Assembly (NCBI GenBank): GCA_964540815.1
Contig: CAZIOH010000057.1
Coordinates: forward strand, 1 to 41,881
Direction: 5' to 3'
DNA length: 41,881 nt
Origin: CAZIOH01 sp964540815
Lineage (GTDB): Bacteria; Myxococcota_A; Polyangia; Fen-1088
The notes below the pieces were generated by a model, which saw nothing but the letters and a program-made list of their open reading frames with translations, ran no database searches and had not been told where the DNA came from. The position numbers were made by a program, and so were the translations under genes. This document shows positions 32,053 through 40,213 of this stretch, piece by piece. How positions within the stretch are numbered: the first letter of the stretch is position 1; the number at the start of each line of letters is the position of its first letter.

Positions 32053-32891
32053 CCTCGCCGGGGCACCCCGCGGTCGAGCAGCTGTCGGCCTATCTCGCCG
32101 GGGACATCTCGGAGCGTGACGCGGCTTCGGTGCGGCGTCATCTCGGCGCATGCGCCGCCTGCACCCGCGTCGCCGAGGAGCTCGGACGGCAGACCGAGGC
32201 GCTGGGGGCGCTCGATAGGCCGGAGCCTCCGGTCACCATGTGGGCGGCGATCGAAGGTGCCTGCGAAGCCCGCGCGGCCCGGGTCCCCGGCTGGGCGGGC
32301 GCCCTCGGGTCCTGGCGGCTGCTGGCGAGCGGCGCGCTCGGGCTCGGCGTCGGGGCGGTGGCGGTGGCGGGCGTCTTCTTGTGGGGGCCGATGGCGGCGG
32401 GCCGCCGAGGCCGGGGGGATCCGGCGGCCTCGAGCCCGGTCGCGGCCGCGGGGGGCAAGCGCCTGGACGGGGCGACGGGAGCGGGGATGGCGGTGGTGGC
32501 GCGAGGCGTGGGTCCTGGACCCGACCGGGGCGCGGGTGAAGCGGCGGGCGATCCCCTGCTGGTGGAGGCGGAGTCAGAGCTCGGTCGGGCGGCCCTGGCC
32601 TACCAGACGGCGGCGAGCCGCCTGCGCGCGATCCTGGACCACGCGCAGCTCGACTGGGACTCCGCCCAGCGCGCCCGCGTGGCGGAGCGCCTGGCGCGCC
32701 TCGACGAGGCGGTGGCCGACTCGCAGGCCCTGGTGCGGCGCGATCCGGGGGACGGCGCGCGCGCCGAGATGCTGTTCGCGGCCTATCAGAAGCAGATCGA
32801 CTTCATGGCCGAGGCGGTGCATCGCGGCGGATCGTCGCTGGCGATGCCCCTCGGGGAGCCATCGCACGACGTCTTCTCGAGGGTCCGGTGA
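32049..32891 (+). CDS. Zinc-finger anti-sigma factor, single membrane helix
   Basis: 280 residues. The N-terminal cytoplasmic ZAS domain carries the HxxxCxxC zinc motif (H31, C35, C38 in HLGACAAC) after the typical opening PAVEQLSAYLAGDIS. A single membrane helix spans about residues 94-117 (LASGALGLGVGAVAVAGVF). The periplasmic part has a low-complexity stretch, then a long helical segment (ALAYQTAASRLRAILDH, QRARVAERLARLDEAVADS) resembling zinc-resistance/heavy-metal sensor-like helical hairpins. It should hold the preceding sigma factor inactive until an envelope signal arrives. Overlaps with both neighbours (ATGA at its start, GTGA at its end) make a tight three-gene operon. Confidence 0.9.
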   Translation: MTSPGHPAVEQLSAYLAGDISERDAASVRRHLGACAACTRVAEELGRQTEALGALDRPEPPVTMWAAIEGACEARAARVPGWAGALGSWRLLASGALGLGVGAVAVAGVFLWGPMAAGRRGRGDPAASSPVAAAGGKRLDGATGAGMAVVARGVGPGPDRGAGEAAGDPLLVEAESELGRAALAYQTAASRLRAILDHAQLDWDSAQRARVAERLARLDEAVADSQALVRRDPGDGARAEMLFAAYQKQIDFMAEAVHRGGSSLAMPLGEPSHDVFSRVR

Positions 32892-34036
32892 GCCTCCCGC
32901 TTGGTCCCCGCACGAGGTGGAACCCGTGCTCGCCCTCGTTCCTCTTCGAGCCCGGTCGTGGGACGAGGACGAGGGCGAGGACGGGGCTCACGAAATTGCG
33001 ACCCCTGCTTCGCTGTGCGCTCGTCGCAGCGGGGTGCTTGCTCGATTCGATGGTCTTGGCCGAGCCCGGGGCGGCGGGAGACGCGGGCGCGGCGGCACCG
33101 GGCGCGCTCGATGGGCGCGAGGTGGTGGTTCCGGTGCAGGGCGCCGAGCGGGTGCGCATCGACAACCCGCTCGGCAACGTGGTGATCCGGGCCTGGAGCC
33201 GACCCGAGTCCATCCACATCCTGGCCGAGAAGCGGGCGGCCAGCCCCGCCGGGCTCGAGCGCCTGCGGGTTCACTTCACGGCCTTCTCCTCAGGCGAGAT
33301 CGCGGTCGAGACCCGCGTCGATCTCGGGGGTCGGGAGCGAGCCTTGCCGCTGATCGCGAGCGGGGTCGATCTGGTCGTGGAGGTCCCGCCCGATCTGGAG
33401 GTCGCCGTGAAGACCTTCGGCGGGAACATCTCGGCCTCGGGCCTGCGTTCGGCGACCCGCCTCGAGACCACCGGGGGGCGCATCCAGATCTCCGACATCC
33501 GGGGGCGGGTCGTGACGCGACAGCTCCGCGGGGGACAGAGCATCGCGGCCGTCGATGGTGACGTCGATCTCGACGGGGTCGAGGGACAGATGCGGCTCGA
33601 AAAAGTGGGCGGCGCGCGGATCGAGGTCCGGATCGTGGACGGGGACATTCGGGCCGAGGACCTGCGCTCGGACCAGGTGCTGCTCGCCAGCACCCTCGGC
33701 GACGTGGTGCTGGTGGGCATCGTCCGGCCGCATGCCCACTACGACCTGCGGTCTTATCAAGGCGAGGTCCACCTGGGGGTGACCTCGGCGCCGGTCGGGT
33801 TCGAGCTGCGCGTGCGCTCGGGGCTGCCCATGTCGTCCCTGCTCGCCCTCCAGACGACATGGAGGCAAGGAGATCGCCTGCGTGCGCTGGTGGAGCCGGT
33901 CCCGCCCCCCGAGGTCGTGGCGAGCCGCACCGGAGACTCTCCCATCGTCGAGCTCACCTCCGTGATAGGTCGTGTGGTGGTCGACAGCCCGCAGACTTTG
34001 CGGGCCGATCAGGACAATCGCCCGGTTCGATGGTAG
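32888..34036 (+). CDS. Secreted DUF4097-like beta-helix protein
   Basis: 382 residues from GTG 32888, whose codon overlaps the anti-sigma stop. An Arg-rich n-region and hydrophobic stretch (RPLLRCALVAAGCLLDSMVLA) form a signal sequence. The mature protein is a repetitive beta protein of DUF4097 type: VRIDNPLGNVVIRAWSRPE, VVEVPPDLEVAVKTFGGNI, LETTGGRIQISDIRG, RQLRGGQSIAAVDGDVDL and further short repeats of the form 'VDGDIxxxxL'. Such proteins often accompany ECF sigma/anti-sigma pairs and are thought to be envelope-localised. The biochemical role is unknown. It is the third gene of the operon and probably an output or signal component of the sigma circuit. Confidence 0.85.
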   Translation: MSLPLGPRTRWNPCSPSFLFEPGRGTRTRARTGLTKLRPLLRCALVAAGCLLDSMVLAEPGAAGDAGAAAPGALDGREVVVPVQGAERVRIDNPLGNVVIRAWSRPESIHILAEKRAASPAGLERLRVHFTAFSSGEIAVETRVDLGGRERALPLIASGVDLVVEVPPDLEVAVKTFGGNISASGLRSATRLETTGGRIQISDIRGRVVTRQLRGGQSIAAVDGDVDLDGVEGQMRLEKVGGARIEVRIVDGDIRAEDLRSDQVLLASTLGDVVLVGIVRPHAHYDLRSYQGEVHLGVTSAPVGFELRVRSGLPMSSLLALQTTWRQGDRLRALVEPVPPPEVVASRTGDSPIVELTSVIGRVVVDSPQTLRADQDNRPVRW

Positions 34037-34057
34037 GTTCCGTCGACCAAGGAAGCG

Positions 34058-34792
34058 ATGCGCCTGGGGATCGTCTCGGACATTCACGCCAATATCGAAG
34101 CGCTGGAAGCTGCGTTTCGCTCTATGGACGCGGACGGCGTCGATAGGGTCATCTGCTTGGGTGACGTGGTCGGCTACGGCGCGAGCCCGAACGAGACGTG
34201 TGCGCTCATCCGGCAGCGCGCGGCGCACACCATCCTCGGCAACCACGACGCAGCCGTCGCCGGGCGAATGGACTACTCGTACTACTATCACGCGGCTCGC
34301 CACGCGCTCGATCTGCATGCCCGCCAGCTCTCGCCCGAGCACATGGAGTGGCTGAAGGCGCTGCCCTACGAGGTCAAGGAGGGCGACGTCCACTTCTGTC
34401 ATGGCTCGCCGCTGAACATCCAGGAGTTCGACTACATCTTCGCCAAGGAGCAGGCGGCACAATGCATGGTCATCTTTCCCGAGATGTCCCAGCTGACGCT
34501 GATTGGCCACTCCCACCTCTGCAAGGCCTTCGCGCTGTCGGAGCCGGGCGCGGTGCACGAGGTCGTCGCGCAGAAGTTCGAGCTGCGGCCCGGGTGGAAG
34601 TACATCGTGAGCGTGGGCTCGGTGGGGCAGCCGCGTGACTACGATCCGCGGGCGAGCTACGTGCTGTTCGACACCACCGCGAAGGTGTTCGAGTTCAGGC
34701 GCGTGGAGTACGACGTCAAGGCCTCGGCGGACAAGATCTTCGCCTCCGATCTGGAGCCGAACTTCGGGCACCGCCTGTTCATCGGGGTCTGA
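34058..34792 (+). CDS. Calcineurin-like metallophosphoesterase
   Basis: A 244-residue cytoplasmic enzyme with a complete two-metal site: SDIHANIEAL (DxH), CLGDVVGYGASP (GDxxxxG), LGNHDAAV (GNHD), FCHGSP and LIGHSHLC (GHxH). VGSVGQPRD is typical of the YfcE/MJ0936-like clade of small phosphodiesterases. The substrate cannot be told from sequence. AAGGAAG precedes the ATG. It follows the DUF4097 gene by 21 bp and may be read from the same transcript; a weak promoter-like pair (AGGACA, 17 bp, TAGGTT, 34011-34039) lies within the end of that gene. Confidence 0.9.
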   Translation: MRLGIVSDIHANIEALEAAFRSMDADGVDRVICLGDVVGYGASPNETCALIRQRAAHTILGNHDAAVAGRMDYSYYYHAARHALDLHARQLSPEHMEWLKALPYEVKEGDVHFCHGSPLNIQEFDYIFAKEQAAQCMVIFPEMSQLTLIGHSHLCKAFALSEPGAVHEVVAQKFELRPGWKYIVSVGSVGQPRDYDPRASYVLFDTTAKVFEFRRVEYDVKASADKIFASDLEPNFGHRLFIGV

Positions 34793-34874
34793 GGGGGCGC
34801 GGAGCCCGGAGCCGCGCCACCGCCGAGCGGGTGCACCCAGCGGTGGGGCTGGCGGATACGGCTGGTTGGCCGGG

Positions 34875-36647
34875 ATGTGCGGGCTCGCCTCCGCCCTGTT
34901 CCTCGCGATGTCGCCCGCGCGGGCCGCGCCGTCGCCGTCGCCGTCGGTTCCGATTCCGGCTCCGGCCGCGATTCCCGGCAGCCCCTGCGCCGCGGACGGT
35001 CCGGTTCAGACGCCGCCCGGCTGGCGCGGGTGGGATCGCTCCGGGGTGGTGGCCTGGGAGGCCATCGAGCAAGCGGGGGGCGTGGTCCCCGACATCGAGG
35101 AGGATCGCACGCAATCGCCGCCGGCCTGGTGGCGCACGCCGAGCCCGGTCGCCTCGGCGCTGCTGCTCGACGCCGAGTCGAGGAACCCACGCTGGGGGCT
35201 CTATCAGGCCGTGACGGCCGCCGAGCTGGCCAAGGGCGACATCCTGGTTCGTCCCCACGCCGAGGCGGTGGGCAGCGCGTGCGGCAAGATGGCGGTGTTG
35301 GCGGTGTTGCAAGAGAACAGCGGCAGCAGCGGCGGGAAGTGGGGGACCCTCGAGATCGACGACGAGGGTCGCGGGGCGGCCTTGCGGGTGGGCAGCCCGC
35401 TGTTCTTCGCGGCGGACGGCAAGACGCCCCTGCCCGGGGTCCGGCTCTACCGCATCCGCGTGAAGAAGGAAGACACCATCGGCCACCTGCGCGAGCTGCG
35501 GCGTGATCTCCGCCATCTCGAGCGGACCATCGGCGATGCCCCCGCCATGCTGGCGGTCGGGGAGGGCGCCGAGGACGTCGTGGCCGAGAAGATCCACGAT
35601 CTCATCGACGAGGCCTGGTCCCTGGTCGCGGAGGAAGCCTACGATCTCGACCGCCGGGTGCTGGCGGCGCGCGGGTACGCCCTCGGCGCGGCGCTCGGCT
35701 GGCCGGCGGCCATCGAGGCCGGCCTGGCGCTGGTGGACGATGTGCTCGCGCGGGCACCTGCCCGGGCGGAGGCCTGGGTGGCCCATGGGGTGCTGGCGGG
35801 GTTGCGCGGCGATCCGGGGCGGGCGCTCGGCGACGCGCGCGAGGCGCTCGGACGGCAGGCCGGCGCGGGCGCGGGCGTGGACGAAGGCGATCTCAGCCTC
35901 GAGCCGCCGGAGCTCCCGGCCCGCTGGCTCGAGGTGCGGGCCCTGCTGGCGATGGGGAACCGCGCGGAGGGAGGCGCGGCGCTCGAGCGCTTCTCGACCC
36001 TGGCCCCCGGGGACAGGCGGGCGGTCCGGATGCGAGCCCGGCTGCGCGCGCCCGAGCCGACCGGAAGCCACCCGACGCGCCCGTCCGCCGCGCCAGCGCC
36101 GGGGCTGCCCACGGCGGTCCCGGGGGCGGTGGGCATGTCCCCGATCGCGGTCGCGGCCGTCGACGGGATCACGTACTTCGCCTCGCCCGAGCGCGTGGGC
36201 TTCGAGAGCCGGAGCCTCGGCTTTCGCGTGAGCTGGCCCCTCACCTGGCGGGTGTCGCAGCTCGCGGCCAGCCCGGCGGCCGGGGTGCTCGCGACCCTCT
36301 CGACCGGGCGCGCGCTCCTCGACGATGGCCGGGCCGAGCGCGCCAGCGCCGTGGTCCTGGCGCAAAAGCCGCTCGGGCCGGTGGCGCGCGCGGCGCTGGT
36401 GCGCGACGGCGTGCGCAAGCTGTTCCCGACCGCCAAGCTGAAGACCTTGCCGCCCCTCCTGCCGGGCTCCCGGCGCAGCCAGTTCCGCGACCAGCAGCCG
36501 GAGGGCACGCGCGTGGGTGAGGTCGTGACCCTCGAGCGGGCCGGCGTGGTTCTCTTCCTGGTCCTGAACGCGTCCCCCGAGCTGTATCCCAAGCTCGGCG
36601 ACGACTACGCCACCTTCGTCCGCAGCCTCACCTTCCCCCCGTCCTGA
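34875..36647 (+). CDS. Secreted protein of unknown function with C-terminal compact domain
   Basis: 590 residues from ATG 34875 (signal sequence MCGLASALFLAMSPARA; TTG 34866 is another possible start). A Pro/Ser-rich linker follows, then a domain with WDRSGVVAWEAIEQAGGVV and a helical central part with TPR-like phrasing (LERTIGDAPAMLAVGEGAE, AAIEAGLALVDDVLARAPAR, LALLAMGNRAEGG-like). After a second Pro/Ala linker (about 395-420) comes a C-terminal domain ending VVTLERAGVVLFLVLNASPE, YATFVRSLTFPPS. This ending resembles small secreted domains found after signal peptides in many bacteria (PsbP/DUF1795-like: FRVSWPLTWRVS, then a late FVRSLTF), a loose resemblance only. It starts 82 bp after the phosphoesterase gene. 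Confidence 0.75.
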   Translation: MCGLASALFLAMSPARAAPSPSPSVPIPAPAAIPGSPCAADGPVQTPPGWRGWDRSGVVAWEAIEQAGGVVPDIEEDRTQSPPAWWRTPSPVASALLLDAESRNPRWGLYQAVTAAELAKGDILVRPHAEAVGSACGKMAVLAVLQENSGSSGGKWGTLEIDDEGRGAALRVGSPLFFAADGKTPLPGVRLYRIRVKKEDTIGHLRELRRDLRHLERTIGDAPAMLAVGEGAEDVVAEKIHDLIDEAWSLVAEEAYDLDRRVLAARGYALGAALGWPAAIEAGLALVDDVLARAPARAEAWVAHGVLAGLRGDPGRALGDAREALGRQAGAGAGVDEGDLSLEPPELPARWLEVRALLAMGNRAEGGAALERFSTLAPGDRRAVRMRARLRAPEPTGSHPTRPSAAPAPGLPTAVPGAVGMSPIAVAAVDGITYFASPERVGFESRSLGFRVSWPLTWRVSQLAASPAAGVLATLSTGRALLDDGRAERASAVVLAQKPLGPVARAALVRDGVRKLFPTAKLKTLPPLLPGSRRSQFRDQQPEGTRVGEVVTLERAGVVLFLVLNASPELYPKLGDDYATFVRSLTFPPS

Positions 36648-36673
36648 CGATTATCTCGACCCCAAAACCCGTC

Positions 36674-36705
36674 CTCGTCCCCGCCGCGGCTGATCTCGGG
36701 ACGAG
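36674..36705. terminator. Hairpin between convergent genes
   Basis: CTCGTCCC (36674-36681) and GGGACGAG (36698-36705), a perfect 8-bp stem with a 16-base loop, in the 75-bp gap between the secreted-protein gene (+) and the TolC-like gene (-). A second 5-bp pairing (GGGAC/GTCCC) overlaps its right arm. Confidence 0.45.
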
Positions 36706-36722
36706 CACGAGTCCCGCCCCGA

Positions 36723-38141
36723 TCACGGCACCGCGGTGCCCGTGGCGCGAGCCAGGGCCGCGGCAGCGACGTTGAGATCGTAGATGGACTGCAGGTACCG
36801 AGCCCGCATCTGGAAGAAGGCCATGAGGGAATCCGAGAAGTCGCGCGCCTCGGCCAGCCCGATCGCGAAGTTCTGCGAGGTGGCCGCGATCCAGGACTTG
36901 CCGGCCTTCTCACCCTTGCGCAGGGTCTCCACCCGCGCGACCGCCTCGGTGACCTCGCCGTAGGACTTGCGCACCTCGAGCAGGATGCCGCCCATGGCCT
37001 CGTCCTGGCGCAGGTCCATCTCGTTGGCCTCGGCGTGCACGCGGTCGGCGCGCGCCAGCTTCGGTCCGAGATCGAGCTGCATGCGCAGCGCCGCCGCGAT
37101 GCCGGCCCCGAGCGAGTTGAACGGGTTCGACAGGAAGGCGTTGCGGGGGGTATCCACCGTCGGGGCATAGGCGAACGAGGCCGTGCCGATCAGCACGAGA
37201 TCCGGATAGACCTTGCGCCGCTCGAGATCGAACAGCGCGTGCTTGGCCTTGACCGCCTGGCCGAGCGCGCGCACCTCCGGTCGATTGAGACGGGCGCGCG
37301 TCTCGTAGAAGGTCACGGGCCGGGGCGGGATCTCGAGCGGCTCGAAGGGCGCGTCGTCGACCTGCAGATCCGGCGGCGCGGTGGGACCGAGCAGGGTGTG
37401 CAACCCGTTCAGCGCCAGCTCCGCCAGCCGCTTGGTCTCGAGGATGCGGGCATCCACCTCGGCGCGGACGGTGCGCAGCCGGAGCTTGTCGGTGACCGTG
37501 ACGCTGCCGGAGCCCTCCTCCAGTTGCTTGTCGATCTTCTTCTGCGCGGTGTCCACGTAGCCCGAGCCCTCGTCGAGCGCGTCGATCAGCTCCCGCGCCA
37601 GCTTGTATCCCCAGTACGCGCGCCGCACGTTGAGCTCGACGTCCCCGGCGGTGCCCGCCTGCTTCTCGCGCAGGGCCGCCACGCCGGCCTCGGCCGCGCT
37701 CACCCCCGCCGAGATCTTCCCGAAGTCCCAGATGGGCTGGATCAGGCGCAGCTCGGTGCGGGTCCAGACGCCCTTCAAGTTGGTGATGATGCTGGGGTTG
37801 TGCAGGGGGTCCTGCGCGGTGGTGACGCAGTTCTGTTCGCGGGCGTCGGTGCCGGCGATGTCCGTGCGATCGGGCCCGGCGCAGTGGATCTCCGGGACCG
37901 GCGCCACGAAGGACAGCAGATCGCCGGAGGGAAACCAGTTGCGGCGCGCCTCGCTGACCTGCGACTCCATGGCCTGCGCCGCTGCGCCCCCGGCGGCGAT
38001 GCCGGGGTTTCCCCGGCGGGCCATCTCGATGAGCTCTTCGAGCGTGTACGGACGCGCCGCCGCCCGCCGGAGGGGCAGCATGAAAGAGAGCAGCAGTGCG
38101 GCCACGCCGATGGCGGTCGCCCTCGTCTTCATCCCCGACAT
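36723..38141 (-). CDS. TolC-family outer membrane efflux protein
   Basis: 472 residues with a signal peptide (TAIGVAALLLSFMLPLRRAAA). It then shows the duplicated long-helix pattern of TolC channels: YTLEELIEMARRGNPGIAA at the start, LRLIQPIWDFGKISAGVSAA, LNVRRAYWGYKLARELIDA, LRLRTVRAEVDARILETKR and, in the second repeat, MQLDLGPKLARADRVHAEA with VRKSYGEVTEAVARVETLR. It would form the outer-membrane duct of a type I or RND exporter. No inner-membrane pump or adaptor gene lies next to it, and the MMPL-like protein at 17.3-19.8 kb is too far away to infer a link. AAGGGAG precedes the ATG. It diverges from the thioesterase gene. Confidence 0.88.
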   Translation of the reverse strand: MSGMKTRATAIGVAALLLSFMLPLRRAAARPYTLEELIEMARRGNPGIAAGGAAAQAMESQVSEARRNWFPSGDLLSFVAPVPEIHCAGPDRTDIAGTDAREQNCVTTAQDPLHNPSIITNLKGVWTRTELRLIQPIWDFGKISAGVSAAEAGVAALREKQAGTAGDVELNVRRAYWGYKLARELIDALDEGSGYVDTAQKKIDKQLEEGSGSVTVTDKLRLRTVRAEVDARILETKRLAELALNGLHTLLGPTAPPDLQVDDAPFEPLEIPPRPVTFYETRARLNRPEVRALGQAVKAKHALFDLERRKVYPDLVLIGTASFAYAPTVDTPRNAFLSNPFNSLGAGIAAALRMQLDLGPKLARADRVHAEANEMDLRQDEAMGGILLEVRKSYGEVTEAVARVETLRKGEKAGKSWIAATSQNFAIGLAEARDFSDSLMAFFQMRARYLQSIYDLNVAAAALARATGTAVP

Positions 38142-38246
38142 GGTGCTCCCTTGAGTACCACGGCGCCATCGACCTTGCCTCTAATCCTGTTCCGCGGGCC
38201 GGGCGTCCTGTTTGCCGTCCGGGCCGGCGTGTGCTGTGGTGTGGGC

Positions 38247-38756
38247 ATGGCGGCCGTCAGCAAGCACACCCCCCGAGCGTCACGGGTCGAGACCGTGCAG
38301 ATCGTCCTGCCGGGGCTGACCAACACCCACGGCACCATCTTCGGAGGCATGCTCATGCAGTGGATCGACATCGCGGCCGCCGTGTCGGCCGGCCGTCACG
38401 CCTCCGGCCCGGTGGTGACCGCGGCGATGGATCGGCTGCACTTCCTGTCGCCGGTTCATGTGGGCGAGGTGGTCACGCTGCAGGCCCAGGTGAACTTCGC
38501 GGCCCGCACCTCGATGGAGGTGGGCGTGCGGGTGTTCGCCGAGGGTCGCCCCGGATACGGCCGCCGGCAGGCCACCCGTGCCTACCTCACCTTCGTGGCG
38601 ATCGACGATGAGGGGCGACCGCGCGAGGTGCCCAGGCTCGAGCTGCGCACCGCCGCCGATCGGCGGCGCTTCGCCGAGGCCGAGGCCCGGCGTCGCGTGC
38701 GCCTGCGCGAGCGGCGCGCTATGACGGAGCGCAATGGACACCGGCGCACGAGATGA
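38247..38756 (+). CDS. Hotdog-fold acyl-CoA thioesterase (YciA/BACH type)
   Basis: A 169-residue cytoplasmic enzyme hydrolysing acyl-CoA. TNTHGTIFGGMLMQWIDIAA is the family's signature, containing the helix and active-site Asp; AAMDRLHFLSPVHVGEVV and RAYLTFVAIDDEGRP follow as expected. The C-terminal tail is very Arg-rich (RRRFAEAEARRRVRLRERR). ATG 38247 is chosen because MAAVSKHTP directly precedes the conserved fold; in-frame GTGs exist upstream. The 3' end overlaps the ygfZ start by 23 bp. Acyl chain preference cannot be read from the sequence. Confidence 0.88.
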   Translation: MAAVSKHTPRASRVETVQIVLPGLTNTHGTIFGGMLMQWIDIAAAVSAGRHASGPVVTAAMDRLHFLSPVHVGEVVTLQAQVNFAARTSMEVGVRVFAEGRPGYGRRQATRAYLTFVAIDDEGRPREVPRLELRTAADRRRFAEAEARRRVRLRERRAMTERNGHRRTR

Positions 38757-39798
38757 CGGCCAACCTGACGGCCATGAAGGTGACGGCCCCGAAGGTGACA
38801 GGGACGATGGCCACGGCCGAGGTTTCCTGGATCTGACCGATGGAGCGGCGCTGCTCGATCTCGGCCCAGGGAGCCCCGAGGCCCGCGAGGTCGTCCACGC
38901 CTCCGGCGCCGATCGCGTCCGCTTCCTGAACGGCATCGTCACCGGCAGCGTCGCGACGACCCCGGTGGGCGGCGGGTGCCACGCGACCTTGCTCACCCTC
39001 AAGGCCCACGTGGTCGCCGAGCTCCGAATCTTCGTGCGCCCGGAGGATGTGCGTCTGGTGGTGGCGGGCGGGCAGGGCGTCCCCGTGGCGGCCGCGCTCG
39101 CTCGTTATGCGATCACCGACGACTTCGACGCCACGCCCATGACGAACTTCGCGCTCCTCGGCCTGCTCGGCCCGGCCGCCGACCGACACTTGCTGGAGCT
39201 CGGATACCCGGTGGGAGCGCTCGCCGAGGGTGCGACGTGGTCGCACGCGGAGTCCGTCGGCCCCTTCGGGGCCCTGTGGCTGGTCCGGGTGCACCAGCTC
39301 GGCGCGGACGGCTACTGGATCGGGGCTCCGGGCGCGACCCTGGCCCGGGTGCGGGAGGCGCTCGGCGCCCGGGGCCTGGCGACCCTGACGCCCGGGGCGG
39401 CCACCGCGGCGCGGGTCGTGGCGTTCGAGCCGGCATGGGGCCGCGAGATCACCGATGGCCACTTTCCCATGGAGGTCGGGCTCGCCGATACCATCGACTA
39501 CAAGAAGGGGTGCTTCCTCGGCCAGGAGCCCATCGTGCGCATCCGCGATCGCGGCCACCTCAACTGGCGACTGGCGCAGCTCCAGGTGGTGGGGGAGGGC
39601 GCGCTCCCCGATCCGGCCACCTGGCAGATTGAGGCGAGCAGCAAGGCGCGCGCCGGGACGCTGACGACCGTCGCGCGCGTCCCCGGCGAGGGCGTGCTGG
39701 CGTTGGCCCTCCTCCACGCGAGCGTGCAGGTCGGCGCCACCGTCGCCCTGGTCGGCCCCGAGGGGGCTCGCCTGGAAGCCACCGTGGTTCGCGACTGA
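38734..39798 (+). CDS. ygfZ: Folate-binding YgfZ/GcvT-like protein
   Basis: 354 residues of the YgfZ (IbaG/Iba57-like) family, which uses tetrahydrofolate to maintain some 4Fe-4S enzymes. The diagnostic motif KKGCFLGQEPIVRIRDRG (K-G-C-x-x-G-Q-E) is at about residues 257-274. Earlier blocks VRFLNGIVTGSV, TLLTLKAHVVAELRIFV and VEVGLADTIDYKKG-type sequence match the GcvT fold. The first about 30 residues are His/Gly/Asp-rich (GDGPEGDRDDGHG) and outside the conserved fold, so the true start could be a little later. The ATG at 38734 lies inside the thioesterase gene, implying cotranslation. Confidence 0.87.
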   Translation: MDTGARDDGQPDGHEGDGPEGDRDDGHGRGFLDLTDGAALLDLGPGSPEAREVVHASGADRVRFLNGIVTGSVATTPVGGGCHATLLTLKAHVVAELRIFVRPEDVRLVVAGGQGVPVAAALARYAITDDFDATPMTNFALLGLLGPAADRHLLELGYPVGALAEGATWSHAESVGPFGALWLVRVHQLGADGYWIGAPGATLARVREALGARGLATLTPGAATAARVVAFEPAWGREITDGHFPMEVGLADTIDYKKGCFLGQEPIVRIRDRGHLNWRLAQLQVVGEGALPDPATWQIEASSKARAGTLTTVARVPGEGVLALALLHASVQVGATVALVGPEGARLEATVVRD

Positions 39799-39837
39799 GA
39801 GCAATCCGTCGGAACCCGTGATAAATGGCCGTGAGCT

Positions 39838-39930
39838 TTGCCGTGATCGTGCACCTGGCCGAACCCGTGATCGTGGCCGTTCCCGTTCCCGTGAACGTGC
39901 ACGGGAACGGGTCCCTTGATCGTGATCGAG
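39838..39930. repeat. Degenerate short repeats with a perfect 12-bp hairpin
   Basis: CCGTGATCGTG-type and GTTCCC hexamers recur through this stretch. At 39882-39911, CCCGTTCCCGTG, loop AACGTG, CACGGGAACGGG form a perfect 12-bp stem. On the minus strand one frame reads His/Gly-rich repeats (GNGNGHDHG, VHDHGKAHGH), but there is no credible start or neighbour for a gene. The hairpin may end ygfZ transcription. Confidence 0.7.
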
Positions 39931-39976
39931 CCGTGGTCGCGGACGCGGTCCGCAGGCGGTCCTCTCGGGGAAAGGC

Positions 39977-40005
39977 TTGACACCCCCGACACGATCCGCT
40001 TATCT
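39977..40005 (+). promoter_or_regulatory. Strong sigma-70-type promoter before the small basic protein
   Basis: TTGACA (39977-39982, perfect), a 17-bp spacer, TTATCT (40000-40005). Only 7 bases separate the -10 from the ATG at 40013, so the transcript should begin at or within a base or two of the start codon. Confidence 0.6.
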
Positions 40006-40012
40006 GGCGCGC

Positions 40013-40180
40013 ATGGGAAGGCACGACAACCGCCGTTCGTTGAAGATGCGCCGCCGCGTCAGCCAGAAGAAGCTCAAGGCGCGCCTCAAGCGCAAGATCG
40101 CCGAGAAGCGCCCGGCGGCCAAGGCCCCGGCGGCGGCGAAGTCGCGCGCGACGAAGAAGGCGGCGGCTCCCAAGGAGTAG
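40013..40180 (+). CDS. Small basic Lys/Arg/Ala-rich protein, 55 residues
   Basis: MGRHDNRRSLKMRRRVSQKK continues with LKARLKRKIAEKRPAA and an Ala/Lys tail (KSRATKKAAAPKE). About half the residues are Lys, Arg or Ala. The composition resembles nucleic-acid-binding tails, histone-H1-like proteins or small ribosome-associated proteins. No family name can be assigned. The frame upstream opens at TTG 39977, but that codon is part of the -35 box, so ATG 40013 is the real start. No ribosome site fits between promoter and start, which points to leaderless translation. It lies 33 bp upstream of mutS and may be cotranscribed with it. Confidence 0.75.
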   Translation: MGRHDNRRSLKMRRRVSQKKLKARLKRKIAEKRPAAKAPAAAKSRATKKAAAPKE

Positions 40181-40213
40181 CGGCCGGCCCCGGGACATGG
40201 GATCGGATTCGGC

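Noticed and set aside
39498..39992. His-rich peptide (VHDHGKAHGH) on the minus strand, resembling a metal-binding protein
   Set aside because: The His residues come from the short DNA repeats at 39838-39930. The rest of the frame is antisense to ygfZ and there is no ribosome site.
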